From Tachypleus tridentatus (taxonomy: Eukaryota; Arthropoda; Merostomata; Xiphosura; Limulidae), in contig NC_134834.1 of the NCBI RefSeq assembly GCF_004210375.1, positions 98,708,170 to 98,772,169 on the forward strand: a stretch of 64,000 nucleotides of DNA, given 5' to 3'. A model generated the notes under the pieces. It saw nothing but the letters and a program-made list of their open reading frames with translations, had not been told where the DNA came from and did no database searches. This document shows positions 1-28,241 of the stretch, one piece after another; the stretch's first letter is position 1; every line of letters begins with the position of its first letter. The translations under genes were made by a program, and so were the position numbers.

Positions 1-54
1 AATGGAAGCAGTAATATAGGAACATGCAAGTCACTTACAGCCATTCAAGGAAGT

Positions 55-690
55 TCAGATAGTCAGCAGATTTGTAGAAGTAATCCGGCATTTTGACCAA
101 TTACTCTGAACCATAACATGATTACGTTTAAACTTAAAAATGGGCCTTTAAAATGTGACGTCCTGTATTTCCACACTAACGAAGCTGGTACACTTCAGTG
201 CGGAATATTTTAAATACAAATTGTTAAATGGTGAACCGATTCATCGACAATATTTGATGCATTCCAATTAAGACGATGCTCTGTACTGTTTTGCTTGTAA
301 ATTTTCACTTTACCTACAGAAATCAGCAGTAGATTGGCAAAAAAAGGCATTCGTGATTGTGGAAAAACATCGGTGCAAAATTGTCTGAACCAGAATAAGG
401 AAAAGACAACGTTGATGCTATGATGAATCGGATTGAACTGTATAAATTTTAAAAAAATGGGTGACGACAATTAATGAAATTGATGAACTCATAAAAAAAA
501 GTCATTTGCATAAAAAAAGGCTAGCCTTTGATGAAGGAAGTGATGAGGCAATTGATAATTAAAAACACTGAAACTGATTTTGTGTGTGTTTTGGACAGTG
601 CATTGGTAGAACTCAAATAGAGAATCCGACAACTGAAAAACTATGAGTTTTATTTAAAGTTGATGTTGTGGACGAAGATGAACTAAAGAG
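55..690 (+). pseudogene. hAT/ZMYM-type transposase remnant
   Basis: Conceptual translation in changing frames gives pieces typical of the TTF/ZMYM zinc-finger hAT-related transposases: a 'NPAFWP' segment near 83, 'LLNGEPIHRQYLMHSN' near 225-270 followed by a stop, 'DDALYCFACKF' (a CxxC zinc-finger half) near 273-305, 'WKNIGAKLSEPE' near 360-395, and 'VLDSALVELK' near 588-617. At least four stops or frameshifts separate these pieces, so it cannot make a transposase. The family call rests on remembered family motifs. The fragment runs off the left end of the window. Confidence 0.55.
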
Positions 691-740
691 TTAAGTGGTA
701 GAATTTAGAGAAAGTTTCGAGTAATAGAAATAAGCGTAAC

Positions 741-1823
741 AAAGAAAGATTGTGGGAAGAATTAGTATTACCCCAACTTCATTACTGATCATAAAACAAA
801 GAAAGATTGTGGGAAGAATTAGTATTACCCCAACTTCATTACTGATCATAAAACAAAGAAAGATTGTGGGAAGAATTAGTATTACCCCAACTTCATTACT
901 GATCATAAAACAAAGAAAGATTGTGGGAAGAATTAGTATTACCCCAACTTCATTACTGATCATAAAACAAAGAAAGATTGTGGGAAGAATTAGTATTACC
1001 CCAACTTCATTACTGATCATAAAACAAAGAAAGATTGTGGGAAGAATTAGTATTACCCCAACTTCATTACTGATCATAAAACAAAGAAAGATTGTGGGAA
1101 GAATTAGTATTACCCCAACTTCATTACTGATCATAAAACAAAGAAAGATTGTGGGAAGAATTAGTATTACCCCAACTTCATTACTGATCATAAAACAAAG
1201 AAAGATTGTGGGAAGAATTAGTATTACCCCAACTTCATTACTGATCATAAAACAAAGAAAGATTGTGGGAAGAATTAGTATTACCCCAACTTCATTACTG
1301 ATCATAAAACAAAGAAAGATTGTGGGAAGAATTAGTATTACCCCAACTTCATTACTGATCATAAAACAAAGAAAGATTGTGGGAAGAATTAGTATTACCC
1401 CAACTTCATTACTGATCATAAAACAAAGAAAGATTGTGGGAAGAATTAGTATTACCCCAACTTCATTACTGATCATAAAACAAAGAAAGATTGTGGGAAG
1501 AATTAGTATTACCCCAACTTCATTACTGATCATAAAACAAAGAAAGATTGTGGGAAGAATTAGTATTACCCCAACTTCATTACTGATCATAAAACAAAGA
1601 AAGATTGTGGGAAGAATTAGTATTACCCCAACTTCATTACTGATCATAAAACAAAGAAAGATTGTGGGAAGAATTAGTATTACCCCAACTTCATTACTGA
1701 TCATAAAACAAAGAAAGATTGTGGGAAGAATTAGTATTACCCCAACTTCATTACTGATCATAAAACAAAGAAAGATTGTGGGAAGAATTAGTATTACCCC
1801 AACTTCATTACTGATCATAAAAC
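741..1823. repeat. 57-bp minisatellite, 19 identical copies
   Basis: A 57-bp unit (from aaagaaagattgtggg to cattactgatcataaaac) is repeated 19 times in 1083 bp with no difference that I can see between copies. Because 57 is a multiple of 3 and the unit has no stop in one frame of each strand, long open frames appear on both strands (19-residue periodic peptides). Neither has coding character beyond the repeat, so I do not call a gene. The perfect identity means very recent expansion or homogenisation. It follows directly on hAT-derived sequence, but I could not show that the unit comes from the transposase. Confidence 0.95.
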
Positions 1824-1895
1824 ATTTTCCAGTGCTTTACTGTTTCACTACAAACTTACTTGACCAACTAATTAACTCACCCTGTTCATAATATA

Positions 1896-2055
1896 CTCCT
1901 TCTTGGATAACGAAAGACCCGTTTAAAATAAAAATGTATCTCAGAACGGATATTAACACTTACTGATAAGCAGAGAACATTTCGACCTTCCTACATCTTC
2001 AGGTGTTTTATTAATAAAAGTGTTAATACCCGACCAGCCATTCTGAGATACATTT
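1896..2055 (-). mobile_element. Penelope-type flanking-repeat fragment with inverted arms
   Basis: The segment reads gtatctcagaacgg...attaacacttactgataagcagagaac, then a short centre, then the inverse: agtgttaatacccgac...attctgagatac. The minus strand of the left arm carries 'CTGAAGAT..AGGAAGGTCGAAATGTTC', a decayed form of the hammerhead-like core seen at 30097-30138. Related sequence occurs at 31195-31290. Inverted partial copies of flanking repeats are known for Penelope-like elements. The assignment is by motif resemblance only. Confidence 0.45.
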
Positions 2056-2178
2056 AAACTCACTTTTCAATCTAACCCTTGTTCCGAATATTTATAGTAA
2101 CCTTTCGTTTATTAAGAATCCCTAATATCTTTGGTCTGACATGATCTGAATGTAATGTGCTCTCTAAAAAGGCATACA

Positions 2179-2248
2179 CAGTGGAACCCCTCTAATCAGG
2201 CCAGTTTGTCTCAGTCCTTAAGGTGGCTGCTTTAGAGGGGTTCCACTG
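2179..2248. mobile_element. 70-bp MITE with 17-bp terminal inverted repeats
   Basis: The left end cagtggaacccctctaa and the right end ttagaggggttccactg are exact inverse complements over 17 bp, and about 36 bp lie between them. The CAGTGGAACC start resembles pogo/Tigger-type termini. There is no coding capacity, so it would be a non-autonomous element. A TA lies next to the right end and near the left end. The superfamily is inferred from the terminal sequence. Confidence 0.5.
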
Positions 2249-2259
2249 TATATACATAT

Positions 2260-2820
2260 TCTTAACGTTCTACTTTAGGTATCTTATAGAATACACTCCT
2301 CTCTTGATATAAACATAGAACAGGAGAGCAGTTAATATTTCCTCTGGATTATTAATCATATGTATTTATTACGTACCCATTACTGACTGACTGGAAATCA
2401 ACCAGTCACAGATGTCTTCCACTTTCCATGTTAAGAGATCCACTATCACTCTTGTAACCAGTGGCGTATTTAGATAGGGAATACATGGGACCCATTGATT
2501 AGTCTATCTAAATTTTCAAAAGATGTAGGGCCCACGTAACCTTAAATTCGTCACTCTTTATAAAGCTGGATTGTATCATACATTTCTTATCCCCTTAACT
2601 GGTATGTAAATTTTTTGAAAAATGTTTTCGACTTTTAGCAATTTAGTCTTGTTTTTGCATTTCATTTTTGTATACAAAGCTATGGTTTACTCTGCAACGT
2701 CAGCGTTATTTTTATCCATATTTGTATTGATACTTAACCCTTAACTGCATTAAATGTTTTCCATTGAGAGACGTTAATTAACTCTTATACTTTTAACTTC
2801 GAAAGTTTTATTTCAACTTC
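2260..2820. other. Unassigned AT-rich stretch
   Basis: I see no coding homology, RNA gene or clear repeat here. Confidence 0.4.
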
Positions 2821-3075
2821 GGTCCAGTATGGCCACGTGGTTAGGACGGTCGGGTTGCGGATTCGAATCTCCATCTCAACAAGCATGTTCAATCTTTCAG
2901 CTGTAGTTATGTTACAATAAGACGGTCAATCCTACTATTCGTTGGTTAAAGAATAGCTCAAGAACTGGCGGTGGGTGGTGATGACTAGCTGCTTTCCTTC
3001 TAGTTTTCCCTGCTAAATTAGGGATAACTAGCACAGATAGTCCTCGTGCAGTATTGCGCGAAATTCAAAACAAAA
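2821..3075 (+). mobile_element. tRNA-derived SINE (diverged copy)
   Basis: It begins with a tRNA-like head (ggtccagtatggccacgtgg, then a B-box-like cggattcgaatc), followed by the family body shared with the other copies: caatcctactattcgttgg, ggcggtgggtggtgatgac, tagctgctttcc, gctaaattaggg, tagcacagatagtcctcgtg, and a gcgaaattcaaaacaaaa tail. It shares this body with copies at 3397, 5153, 30894, 44050, 46794, 47225 and 63064. It is a dispersed retroposon, not a functional tRNA gene. Confidence 0.85.
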
Positions 3076-3396
3076 CTTTCAGGCTGTTATTATTCGTTTA
3101 GTAACCAAATAATCAGGGGTAAATATTGATTACTTACATTTTTACTTAACATTCAGAAAACTTATATGCAATAGTCATTATTGTAACATGTAAAAGTGTC
3201 GTTATTTTAGTCCACAACTGTAAACTTAGATTTCTATCTGGGTGTCAACTTTTATAGTAAACTTAACACCCCAGCCCAATTCACTTGTCAATCCGCTGCT
3301 TGATTTAGTAAAAATGTTTAAAAATCATACTGTTATGGCAACAACATTGTGTCCACGAGGTTCATCCACTTTCAAACCTTTTCGTTCATCCTCGAA

Positions 3397-3661
3397 GGCC
3401 TAGCGCGTAAGGCGTGCGACTCGTAATCCGAGGGTCGCGAGTTCGAATCCCCATCACATCAAACATGCTCGCCCTCCCAGCCGTGGGGGTGTATAATGTG
3501 ACTGTCAATCCCACTATTCGTTGGTAAAAGAGTAGCCCAAGAGTTGACGGTGGGTGGTGATGACTAGCTGCCTTCCCTCTAGTCTTACACTGCTAAATTA
3601 CGGACGGCTAGCACAGATAGTCCTCGAGTAGCTTTGTGCGAAATTGCAAAACAAACAAATT
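3397..3661 (+). mobile_element. tRNA-derived SINE with 9-bp target-site duplication
   Basis: This is the best preserved SINE copy of the window. The head ggcctagcgcgtaaggcgtgcgac and B box ggtcgcgagttcgaatcc lead into the family body and a caaaacaaacaaa tail. The 9-bp sequence atcctcgaa stands directly before the element (3388-3396) and directly after it (3662-3670), a target-site duplication that fixes both ends and shows retroposition. Confidence 0.92.
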
Positions 3662-3671
3662 ATCCTCGAAT

Positions 3672-4084
3672 CTTTTTTTTTTTTAAATCTAAGCCGTCAA
3701 ATTATATTCAATATTTATGAAATTAGTGTACACGAAAATGCACACGTATTCTATCTCTCCTCTTTTCAGGGCCACGTCTATTATCATACCATAGCATTTA
3801 GTTCTAATTTGCAACATCACTTCATTTGGTCATTTAGTAAACAATTGGCAACCAGTTCCATGAACAAAGTGTTTTCACTGCAGTTGCAAACTCTGTTAAC
3901 CTGAAGACGACCTCAGATGGTCACAACGTTGTTCTGTACTTTAATTTTAATTAGTTTAATACCCATATAATCAACTTTCCCCAGATTTTTGAATGGGATT
4001 CTAAATCTAGTCCTTGAGCCACATATTATCCTTCTGATAGATTTTCTCTTTCCAATGCTTAATTCACTGAAAATCCCTGCTTTG
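3672..4084. other. Unassigned stretch
   Basis: AT-rich DNA with no recognised homology. A short open frame over the SINE tail and this region (3644-3904, +) has no coding signature. Confidence 0.4.
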
Positions 4085-5150
4085 CTAGTCTAACCACAGA
4101 ATAGAACAAAAGCAAGTCTCATAATGTACCATATACTCAGTTTTGCCTGGTGCAGAGAATAATTTATAGAAGTGTCTAAGACTGCATTTCAGAATTGAAG
4201 TTATAAAAACAGCTTTCTGCTTAGGAACTTTATTGGAAAGAAACCACCTGAATACAGACAGTGTTACAAGATCATTAATGCTTGTTTCATTTGAAGCACC
4301 CAGAATAGGGCTTGTTGACATTTGACGTGGATTCAGACACTGTAGATTTCTCACCAGTGAGTACTTGATTGGCGCCTTTAGCTGTCGTTCCTTTGCGTGC
4401 CATCCTAAGTTCCATTGCTTGTGAACATATTTAAGTAGTTGTCAGTGCCTGTTTTGCTTCCATGCCCACCATCTGTTTTACTGCAGGCCACTTGAAGTTT
4501 ATTTTTTCCTAACATTAAGAGGAATGAATTTCCTTGGTGTCTTACTTCCTTTCTCAACTTATTCACATCTGAAATATTTATTAGTTCAGTCACCACTTCT
4601 GCCATGTTCTTGGCTACAAAAGGTAGTATGAGACTTTGGCTGATACTGTACGAGGATTTATCATTTTTGCAACCCTTTAAAGACGACTAGCTTCACAGTA
4701 GTCAATGGATCATCACGACTGATCATCAAAGGATTTTTGTCTCTGGGTTTGTCACTTTCATCTGACCAACTGCTTGTACATTCAACTTAATATCTGGTCA
4801 AACCTTGAGTGCTCTTCCCTACCAGATTTTATAGCCATCCGTGATGACAAAACTTCATAAGAAATATATCACTTCTGTATAATCTAGGTGGTGTATCTTT
4901 AAATAACCATTAAAAGTGTGGAGATGTGTGATATATTGCATTGTGAAGCAGCTACTCCATCTTTAGAAGCCACAACTTTCAATATCCACCAGTTCTGTGG
5001 GATGACCTTTTTCCATCTGTGTTTGGAAGTCTGCATCAGGGAGCCAGTCTAAACAGTTAAGTAGGAACACTTCTTTTCTGACAATACAATAATTAAACAG
5101 GTCAGGTAGACCACTGCATGAACTATACAAACAGCTTGATGTCATGGTTT
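4085..5150 (-). pseudogene. hAT-like transposase C-terminal remnant
   Basis: Read on the minus strand, broken frames at 4405-4605 and 4085-4354 join a segment with 'LRKEVRHQGNSFLLMLGK' to one with 'LKAPIKYSLVRNLQCLNPRQM'. The latter resembles the 'PLKYKLVRxLxCLDPR' block common in hAT-related transposases of aquatic invertebrates. A further frame at 4963-5145 may be an upstream part. Several stops and frameshifts make it non-functional. The family is recognised from memory and the boundaries are approximate. Confidence 0.4.
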
Positions 5151-5152
5151 TT

Positions 5153-5421
5153 GGCCCAGTATGGCCATATGGTTATAACACTCACCTCGCAATCCTAGGG
5201 TCGCAGGTTCAAATCCTTGTCACATCAAACATGCTTACCCTTTCAGCCATGGAGTATTATAATGTGATGATCAATCTCACGATTTGTTGGTAAAAGTAGC
5301 CCAAGAGCTGGCAGTGGGTGGTGATGACTAGCTGCCTTCCTTCTGGTCTTACACTGCTAAATTAGGAATGGCTAGCTCAGATAGCCCTCGTGTAGCTTTG
5401 CGTGAAATTCAAAAACAAACA
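5153..5421 (+). mobile_element. tRNA-derived SINE
   Basis: Same family as 3397-3661: head ggcccagtatggccatatgg, B box cgcaggttcaaatcc, body with gctggcagtgggtggtgatg and gctagctcagatagccctcg, and tail gaaattcaaaaacaaac. A convincing target-site duplication was not found. Confidence 0.88.
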
Positions 5422-5759
5422 GTGCTATGATTTGCAGTGTCCACAATATTTCAACTTTTAGGATATTATTCCCTCCAATATATGAGGAAACTGAAGTTCT
5501 TCTAGTTGGTATTTTACTAGTTTCATCCTGAACGATACATGTAGTTTTTGTAAAAAAGAAAGTCAAGTTAGGCATAGCACAATACTATTCATAATTATAA
5601 TACACAGTTATGTTTTAATTTGTTGATAAAATTGTCAAACAATGATCAGCAAAAAAATAAAACAGATCTACACTTATACTGATAGTTACCTAGCTATTTT
5701 GGATAAACCGTATAGAGCAGCCTTGATAAACATTTTTATTTATTCATTAATTATAAATT

Positions 5760-8700
5760 TTAACATAAATCGCAAATTAACCACGAAATGATACTCATCC
5801 GTTGTTTTCTATTCTAAATGTACATGTTGAGTCATCATGCAGTTTCCTTTTGCACCACTTCTACTTGCTAACTCTCCCATGTTTGGCACAAAGGCTTTCC
5901 TAAACAGCTTACAAAATTAGACTTCAAGTGTTTGTCAGGTCCCAGTATGATAAAATGTCAAATGCTTTCTTTATATCAAGAAAGCAGGTGATAGCTCATT
6001 AGTCAGTATTAAAACCACCTTTTATGGTTTCAGTTAATCTAACTAGATAATCCATAGTTCGCTGAAATTTAAACTTCAGGTAATCCTGACGTTCTCTCAA
6101 AGTGTTGAAAGTTTATTACCAATTATTTCTAAAATTTTGCCTAATTTGGTCTAAAATTCTCTTTGCTACTTTACTTTCTTTTAGAAACATAAGAACACTT
6201 GCTTGTTTCCAAGAGGCCAGAATATAACCTGAAATTATGGATAGGTTAAACAATGCTGGTAAATGATTAAACAATTTCCAAGCGCTTTTATGTGTCTTCA
6301 TCTGGTTCTATTTTACATATTTTTAGCAGAGATGATTATTTCTGTTTTAACGGTTGGTTTTGCTATTTCATTTGCCAAATTTTTGTTAAAGTTCTCAGTT
6401 GAGAATAGTGGATTATATAATTGTTTTATTTAATATACTGATTACTGTATTAAAATATTGGGTGTTCATATCTTGTGTTTTAACTGTTTTTTGGATGTTT
6501 CACTATTTTGCAAGTTTATTTTAATGGTTAAGCAATATTAATTAATTATTCGATGTTGTTCAGAATAGTTTTCAATACAAATACCCATTGAGTTTTGAAC
6601 AGGAAGTATCTTGGGTTTTGTTTTTACTTGCTTTTATATTTCATTTTCCAATGTTTGAATTAGTTGATTCATGTATAAATGTCTCTGCTCCATTATTAGA
6701 TTCATTATTTGTTTGCAGTGCATGCTGATCTTGTTTCAGTTTCAGGAAATAATGTAACAAGTAATGTATAAAAATCATTTGCATATTCTTTCCAATTTTC
6801 TTTTTGATAATTAAATTTTAAAGTAGGGGTACATTCAGGTGAGGTTAAAGGTCAGACACCACATACATAAATTATCACTGTTTACCATCATGATCTGTTA
6901 AAATTTAAAAATGCCACTTTCTGTACAACAAATAAGCAGATCCACAATATTTCTAGTGTTAGTGTTAAGTCATTCATGACACACTGACATTTAAACATCC
7001 AGTTTTTTTACCACTTCTCGATGTTCCATTACATTCGTATTTTACATTTGATACTAAAATCGCTAATCATAATTAGTTTCTAGCAATAATTTATTTAGTT
7101 TAATAAATAAGCTGATATTTGAAATATTAGTAAAAGTGAAATTTAGTAGTAACAATGACTGGTCAGCTTGATTAATTTAGTGTTCCTGCCAGGATACCAT
7201 TTTTATTTGTAGATGAATTGGGTGAAGAGCCATTCTGTTTATGACTTTTTTTTTTTTATACGTCTTTATTCAAGGGAAGGCCATTGGGGTTAATTAGGCA
7301 GGTCTTTGCTGTTGGAAAAGGATTACAGTGAATGAGGACATGAACAAATGATTGTTTTCCATATTGGGACAGAAGAAGATGTATCCAAGGAAATGCCCGT
7401 ACCCAAAACTAAAAGAAGTGGATCTTGGGATTTGCTGGAATGTATGTTAGAAACAGAGATGGGTGTTGAAGTTGATTCATCAACTGTTTTTAACCATGTA
7501 GATCAAAAGACTTTGTTTTGAGAACAATTCTTTTGGAGGCACAGAGATCTATCTGCATTCTCACTGTTGTAGTGGAATGAAGTGCAGCAGCATACATCCG
7601 AGATGAAGCAGTGGATAGCAACTTTCAAGCCTCAGTGTAAATAATGTTATAAATTGCTTTCAAACACTGCACCTCTGTTTCTTCCGACCATTTAAGGCAA
7701 GAACGAAACTAGGACAGGTGAGTGCCATTACAATTGATGCAATAAGAGTCCGTTTCACACTCACAGGTATCATGGTCCTTGCCACTGCAATGAGCACACA
7801 TCATGGAACCACGACATGATGTCTGAGTGACCAAACTGCTGACAATGGAGACAGGGTTTGTAATGTATGGCCATACCAAGCAAATAAGATAACCTACCTT
7901 GATGGTGGCAGGTGGATGTGGTGATGTAAATGATAGAATGAAGATACTGGTCAGCATTGTAATTCTATCTTTGTAAGTAGAGAAACCAGCAAGAATCTCT
8001 GACTTGGGTATGTTCTTCAAATCCCTCTTAACAATAACTCCTCATGATGAATTCAAGGTAGCATGAGGGGTAACCTCAATAGGTATATCCCCAATTGCCT
8101 TTGAATTCAAGAGGAGTTCACTGTATTGAGATGTGGATGTTTCCACCAATATGTCACCAGAGCAAAGCTTCTTTAGTGACTTTGGAGAGCCAGCAATTCC
8201 CTTCTGAATAAAAATGGAAGACATTTGCCGTAAAGGTTTGTCTGAAAGATAATGTATGATAAAAAATGAGGTACAACAGGTGTTGAAGATTGCTGCTCAG
8301 AATCTTCAAGATACAGTCATTTACCTATGGACTGTTTTTCACTATTTTATTTAAGTTTTTATTTGGAAGATTCATAATAAAAAAAAAGGGAAATTTCAGT
8401 GCTCATTGACTCCACCCACCATGAAGCCCTAGGAGGGGATGCACTACAATGTTAAACAAGGACACTGCAGCATTGCCATGGTTTTGTGAGTACTATACCC
8501 AAACACCAGCATCAGATGCAATGTTTACAACACCTGTTGAGAACATCTAATGCTAGTAGTTGGACCAGCCAACTGACCCAAGGGAGGTCACCCCAAGGCT
8601 GCCCATCTACAGAAATTCAAGGGCAAAGTGGTGTGTTAGGGTTGGACCCCTCAACCACCAGGATCTTCTCTTCATGAGTCACCACACACATGGGTGGATG

Positions 8701-8810
8701 TTTAGATCACAGAGAAGATAAACTGAAAGAACAAAACCATCCTTAGAAAGTCCCCTCACCACCTACAGAAATCCACACAGAGGGGTCTGTTCTGGGAGAA
8801 ACGATTTTAG
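5760..8810 (-). mobile_element. Decayed Jockey-like non-LTR retrotransposon (5' UTR, ORF1, part of ORF2)
   Basis: Read on the minus strand, the parts come in the order of a Jockey-type LINE. About 8810-8280 is non-coding and conserved-looking, probably the 5' UTR. 8280-7300 is the gag-like ORF1. About 7200-5760 is ORF2, with a C-terminal endonuclease piece ('FNYQKENWKEYANDF' near 6790-6830) and reverse transcriptase pieces ('SGYILASWKQASVLMFL' near 6190-6250, 'VRLTETIKGGFNTD' near 6005-6045, motif A 'CFLDIKKAFDIL' near 5950-5985). Numerous stops and indels are present, and the 3' part (motifs B and C onward) is missing. Family motifs are known; the joining into one insertion is inference from order and orientation. 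Confidence 0.7.
7709..8224 (-). pseudogene. ORF1 (gag-like) fragment of the Jockey-like LINE
   Basis: Two consecutive open pieces (8042-8224 and 7709-8020) are separated by one in-frame stop. The first carries 'SIFIQKGIAGSPKSLKKLCSG'-like sequence and 'HATLNSS', and the second ends in a Cys-rich knuckle region ('CAHCSGKDHDTC', 'CINCNGTHLS'). This is the usual layout of a LINE ORF1 nucleic-acid-binding protein: an RRM-like part, then CCHC knuckles. The Cys/His spacing is disturbed, and further stops follow toward 7560. It is not functional. Confidence 0.65.
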
Positions 8811-9404
8811 AATAGCATTATGAACCACCATACTGGTTTCATAAGTGATCACATGTCATCGTGCTCAGTAAAAGACAAAAATTTATTTAACATGCAAGTA
8901 TAGATAATACTGACAGAGGACTAACACCATTTGTCAAAAACATTCTAGAAAATACAAAGTAGTTCACACAACTCTTTTTCCCAGTCAGTTGTACCTAAAC
9001 ATATGTACAGCAAAAATGAGTTTTGAACTCAAACTTGAGTATTATACACCATGCAAATTCATTCAGCACACAAGTTTAAGCTATTGCGTAATCTGCTCAG
9101 GTGCATGCATTAATCTGTTGAAGTCAGAAGCATGTGTCATTGTACTTTAGTAGTAGTAAATGTTTATTTAAGAATCAAGTTCAGTTGTTAAAATTCCAGT
9201 AAAAAATCTAGTTTTTATATTTAAGTGTTACTGGTTTATAAAACACACAACTCTGAAAACATTAACTTGAGAGTCAATGACTGAATGAAACACTATCACA
9301 TTCTGTGTATATAGTTTTCATTTTAACTCCTTAAAAGGAATTCAGGAAAGTTTAACATTGATAAACCTGACATCTTATTCACTGGTAAGAAAATGGGAGA
9401 AAAA
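8811..9404. other. Spacer downstream of RPS7
   Basis: AT-rich DNA between the RPS7 poly(A) site and the LINE. No feature recognised. Confidence 0.4.
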
Positions 9405-9421
9405 CAGACTTGAACACCTGT

Positions 9422-9427
9422 TTTATT
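9422..9427 (-). terminator. RPS7 polyadenylation signal
   Basis: On the minus strand AATAAA begins 38 nt after the RPS7 TGA stop (9465-9467). Cleavage would be expected 10-30 nt further on, around 9395-9412, giving a 3' UTR of only about 55-70 nt, as is usual for ribosomal protein mRNAs. Confidence 0.75.
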
Positions 9428-9464
9428 CGAGTGTTTTCCCAAGTTATACATACTTCACATACTT

Positions 9465-25309
<15,845 letters not shown>

Positions 25310-26861
25310 CTGTTAAAAACAACATATCCGTAAGTAAAATTCTCAAAGATACTAATTATACAAAAAAAAAACTGAAGATGCTAACACCACTGAAAATTGT
25401 TACACAAAATTATTTGATGATTAGTTGCATGTACATTTTACATGTTAAGATTAAACCTTCCATTTATGAGTGGGGTGAAATCCACCCAGCTTGCAACAAA
25501 AGTATCCACAAGAATTACACTGGTTTCTGTTAATATACATGTACCATTACAAAATTTTGCAACTTACTGGTAAACATTACAAGGCTTTTGTACACAAAAT
25601 ATTTATAACAAGTGTTAAGATTTTTTAATTAAAGAATTTTTCATAAAACCTTTTCTTTCAGAATGATTGTCCAACATAAGTAATTTTCATTTTAAGATTA
25701 AAACCACTATGCATCAGAAAATTTTCATATTACACATGACCTACAGATAAATTGTTTTTTCAAATATAAAACTTTGTATTTTATCTGTCATTTTCACTAA
25801 CAAATTGGAATCTGTTTAGAAGAATCGAGCAATCTTGTAACCACCACAAAAAAATTGAGAAATTATGCTTTCTTCATTCTAGAATAACTACAAACTAAGT
25901 TAAAAACACAAATGCATAGTGTAAGTAGCTTAAATTTCATAACATTATACATTTATAAATGTATAACATTACAGCTGCACCTGGCTAACATCACAGAAGT
26001 TACAATGACATGGCTCATGTTACCATATTCAAGAATATAAAACTGACTTGTCTTGACTGTGTTATTAGTGAACTAGTATTTGACAAAACAAAATAATATT
26101 TCAGTTATTATATGCTGTATATATTTAGATTAATGAAATTTACAAACAAGTTCTTAAACTTATTAGAAACAATTACTTTCTAGTTACAATCTTTCTACTT
26201 GGTTGTTGTGAATAAGAAATATCCACTACAATTTATCACGTTAAGTACCTGGGCTATCAAAAGTATGAAATTTTAAACAGTAAAACTGAACTTACTAGTA
26301 CAAAGAAAGAGACACCACTATATTTGAAAAAAATCTTTGATGCACATTGAGTTTATGATTGATTATTCATGTCGTGTAGAAGCACACGTATATTATGGAC
26401 TCTTTCCAAAAGTGAAGAGATGAACAGTGCTTAATGTAATTCAGTAAAAGTAATATCTCTAGCAAATACAAAAGACAGGAGGTTCTTATTCTATATTCTA
26501 ACTTTTCAATATTGGTAATTAGTTTCTAATTCTTAACAAGCTACAGACTTGTATTAAGACACCATCTTCAAGATATTAAGACAAATATTGTGTTTGACAT
26601 TTACTTTTTAAATTAAGAAATTAAAGTATGATATGAACCTTTGAATTTAATTAGTTTGATACCAAATTTAATGATAAATATTTAAAATAGCGGTTCAACA
26701 AAAATTTGAATATGAATCAAGAAATGTGATGACACGGCCTGTGTGAAGGGGTAACCTAAGTTATATTCACAATACTTCAAGAATGTGATTTTAAAACTGA
26801 AATAAACATGAATTTTTTTACTACTTCAAAATAACTCAAAGTAGTTTCAACTATTCAATAT

Positions 26862-27095
26862 TATATATGTAAAAATGGTTTGTTTGGGTCGAGAAAATTT
26901 TTTACCTTCAGTCATTGTCAGGTTCACAAAGAGGTAACTGACTGGAAGTTGACCACATGTTTGAAAGGGGTTATGCAACTGATTGTCAAAACTGTTCGCT
27001 CCTCTACATAAAAAAATTTTTCTCAACCCAAACAAGCCATTTTTTACGTATATATTTTTCTCTACAAGTGGGTTTTCTCATCACTGATTATTCAA
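26862..27095. mobile_element. Head-to-head Penelope flanking-repeat copy, RPS7 intron 1
   Basis: Inverted arms gtaaaaatggtttgtttggg and its near inverse, ctcaacccaaacaagccattttttac, flank a centre with a reversed partial flanking repeat (caggttcacaaagaggtaactgac). It ends aagtgggttttctcatcactgatta, as does the PLE at 30225. The hammerhead-like core is decayed here. Same family as 30587-30770. Confidence 0.6.
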
Positions 27096-28241
27096 CATTG
27101 TTATGGAACATAGTAACTCAAAGCTGAAACAAGTAAAAGCAGTAAATAGTTTTACAAATAAAATCAACTTTTGGAGATAATAGTAGTATGAGCTACAAGG
27201 GGTTCTGGAATCAGTCCTTTATGTTAGCAAGCTCTTTATTTTACACATCATGAATTCTTTGTGCTGATTGTGTTTCCTCTAGATCAATTCTTCTCAAGTT
27301 TAAACATTTAATGGCCTATACTTAAGTTACTGTTTTCTCAATACAGATCTACAAGAAACCTTGATAAATCTGGTTTTGTCAAGAGTTAGAATTTAAGGAG
27401 GGGAGGTCATAGTTTGCAACAGCTATAAAACTTTAATCATAAGTACAATCTTGTACAATCATTACCAGGAATTTCTAGATGTAGCTTGAAACATCAAACA
27501 TTTACCTTACACCTTATTTTTAGTCAAATATTAGTTCACAGGTACATGTCTATGTTCCAAACATTAATGTAAACAGAAGAGTTATTGGGGTCACAGGGTG
27601 AAATATTTAATCTTAAAATACAAAACCTAATTTAAAACACTAAGGTACACTTCGAATATCACTAATCAAATATTTCAACTGCATAAGCCCATGATCTGTA
27701 GCCATTTTTAATTTCATATTTGAAACCTCCAAAAATATACACGATATTTTTAAAACCTGTACCACAGTACATTTAAAAATCAGTAATTCATGTTCAACTT
27801 CAAGTTATGACTATTTACACATTTCTTAGTCTTGGATTAATATCGACTTTAACTTTTTAAAATAAAATTACGTCCTTATTAATTCTTCCAACTACTACAG
27901 TAGTTGCATTCTATTTCTCTAAAATACGAAAACACCAAGTAAAAAATAATAAAAACAGAATGAAAAACCATTACTTGATAAATTATAAACACCACTTTAT
28001 TTCAGATGAAAAGCCTAACCATAATGACTAATGCTGTAATAAAACATGATTAAAAACCGCTCAAACCTATGAGCCAAATCAATCCGAAATCATCTATTTT
28101 AAGAGATACAATACCTCTCTGTTACATTACCTGAAGAAAAATATAGATTTCAGAGAATATTTTTGTTTAATTTTAAAATTATTGGCAGAATTTACCACGA
28201 AAAACTGGAACTTTATCGACAAATACAATACATAACTTTAC

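Noticed and set aside
691-1891. Open frames of about 375 codons on both strands
   Set aside because: Same cause: 57-bp (19-codon) perfect repeat. No start context, no non-repeat domain.
3397-3475. tRNA gene
   Set aside because: The tRNA-like head continues into the SINE body shared with seven other copies and is flanked by a target-site duplication; the anticodon arm is not well formed.
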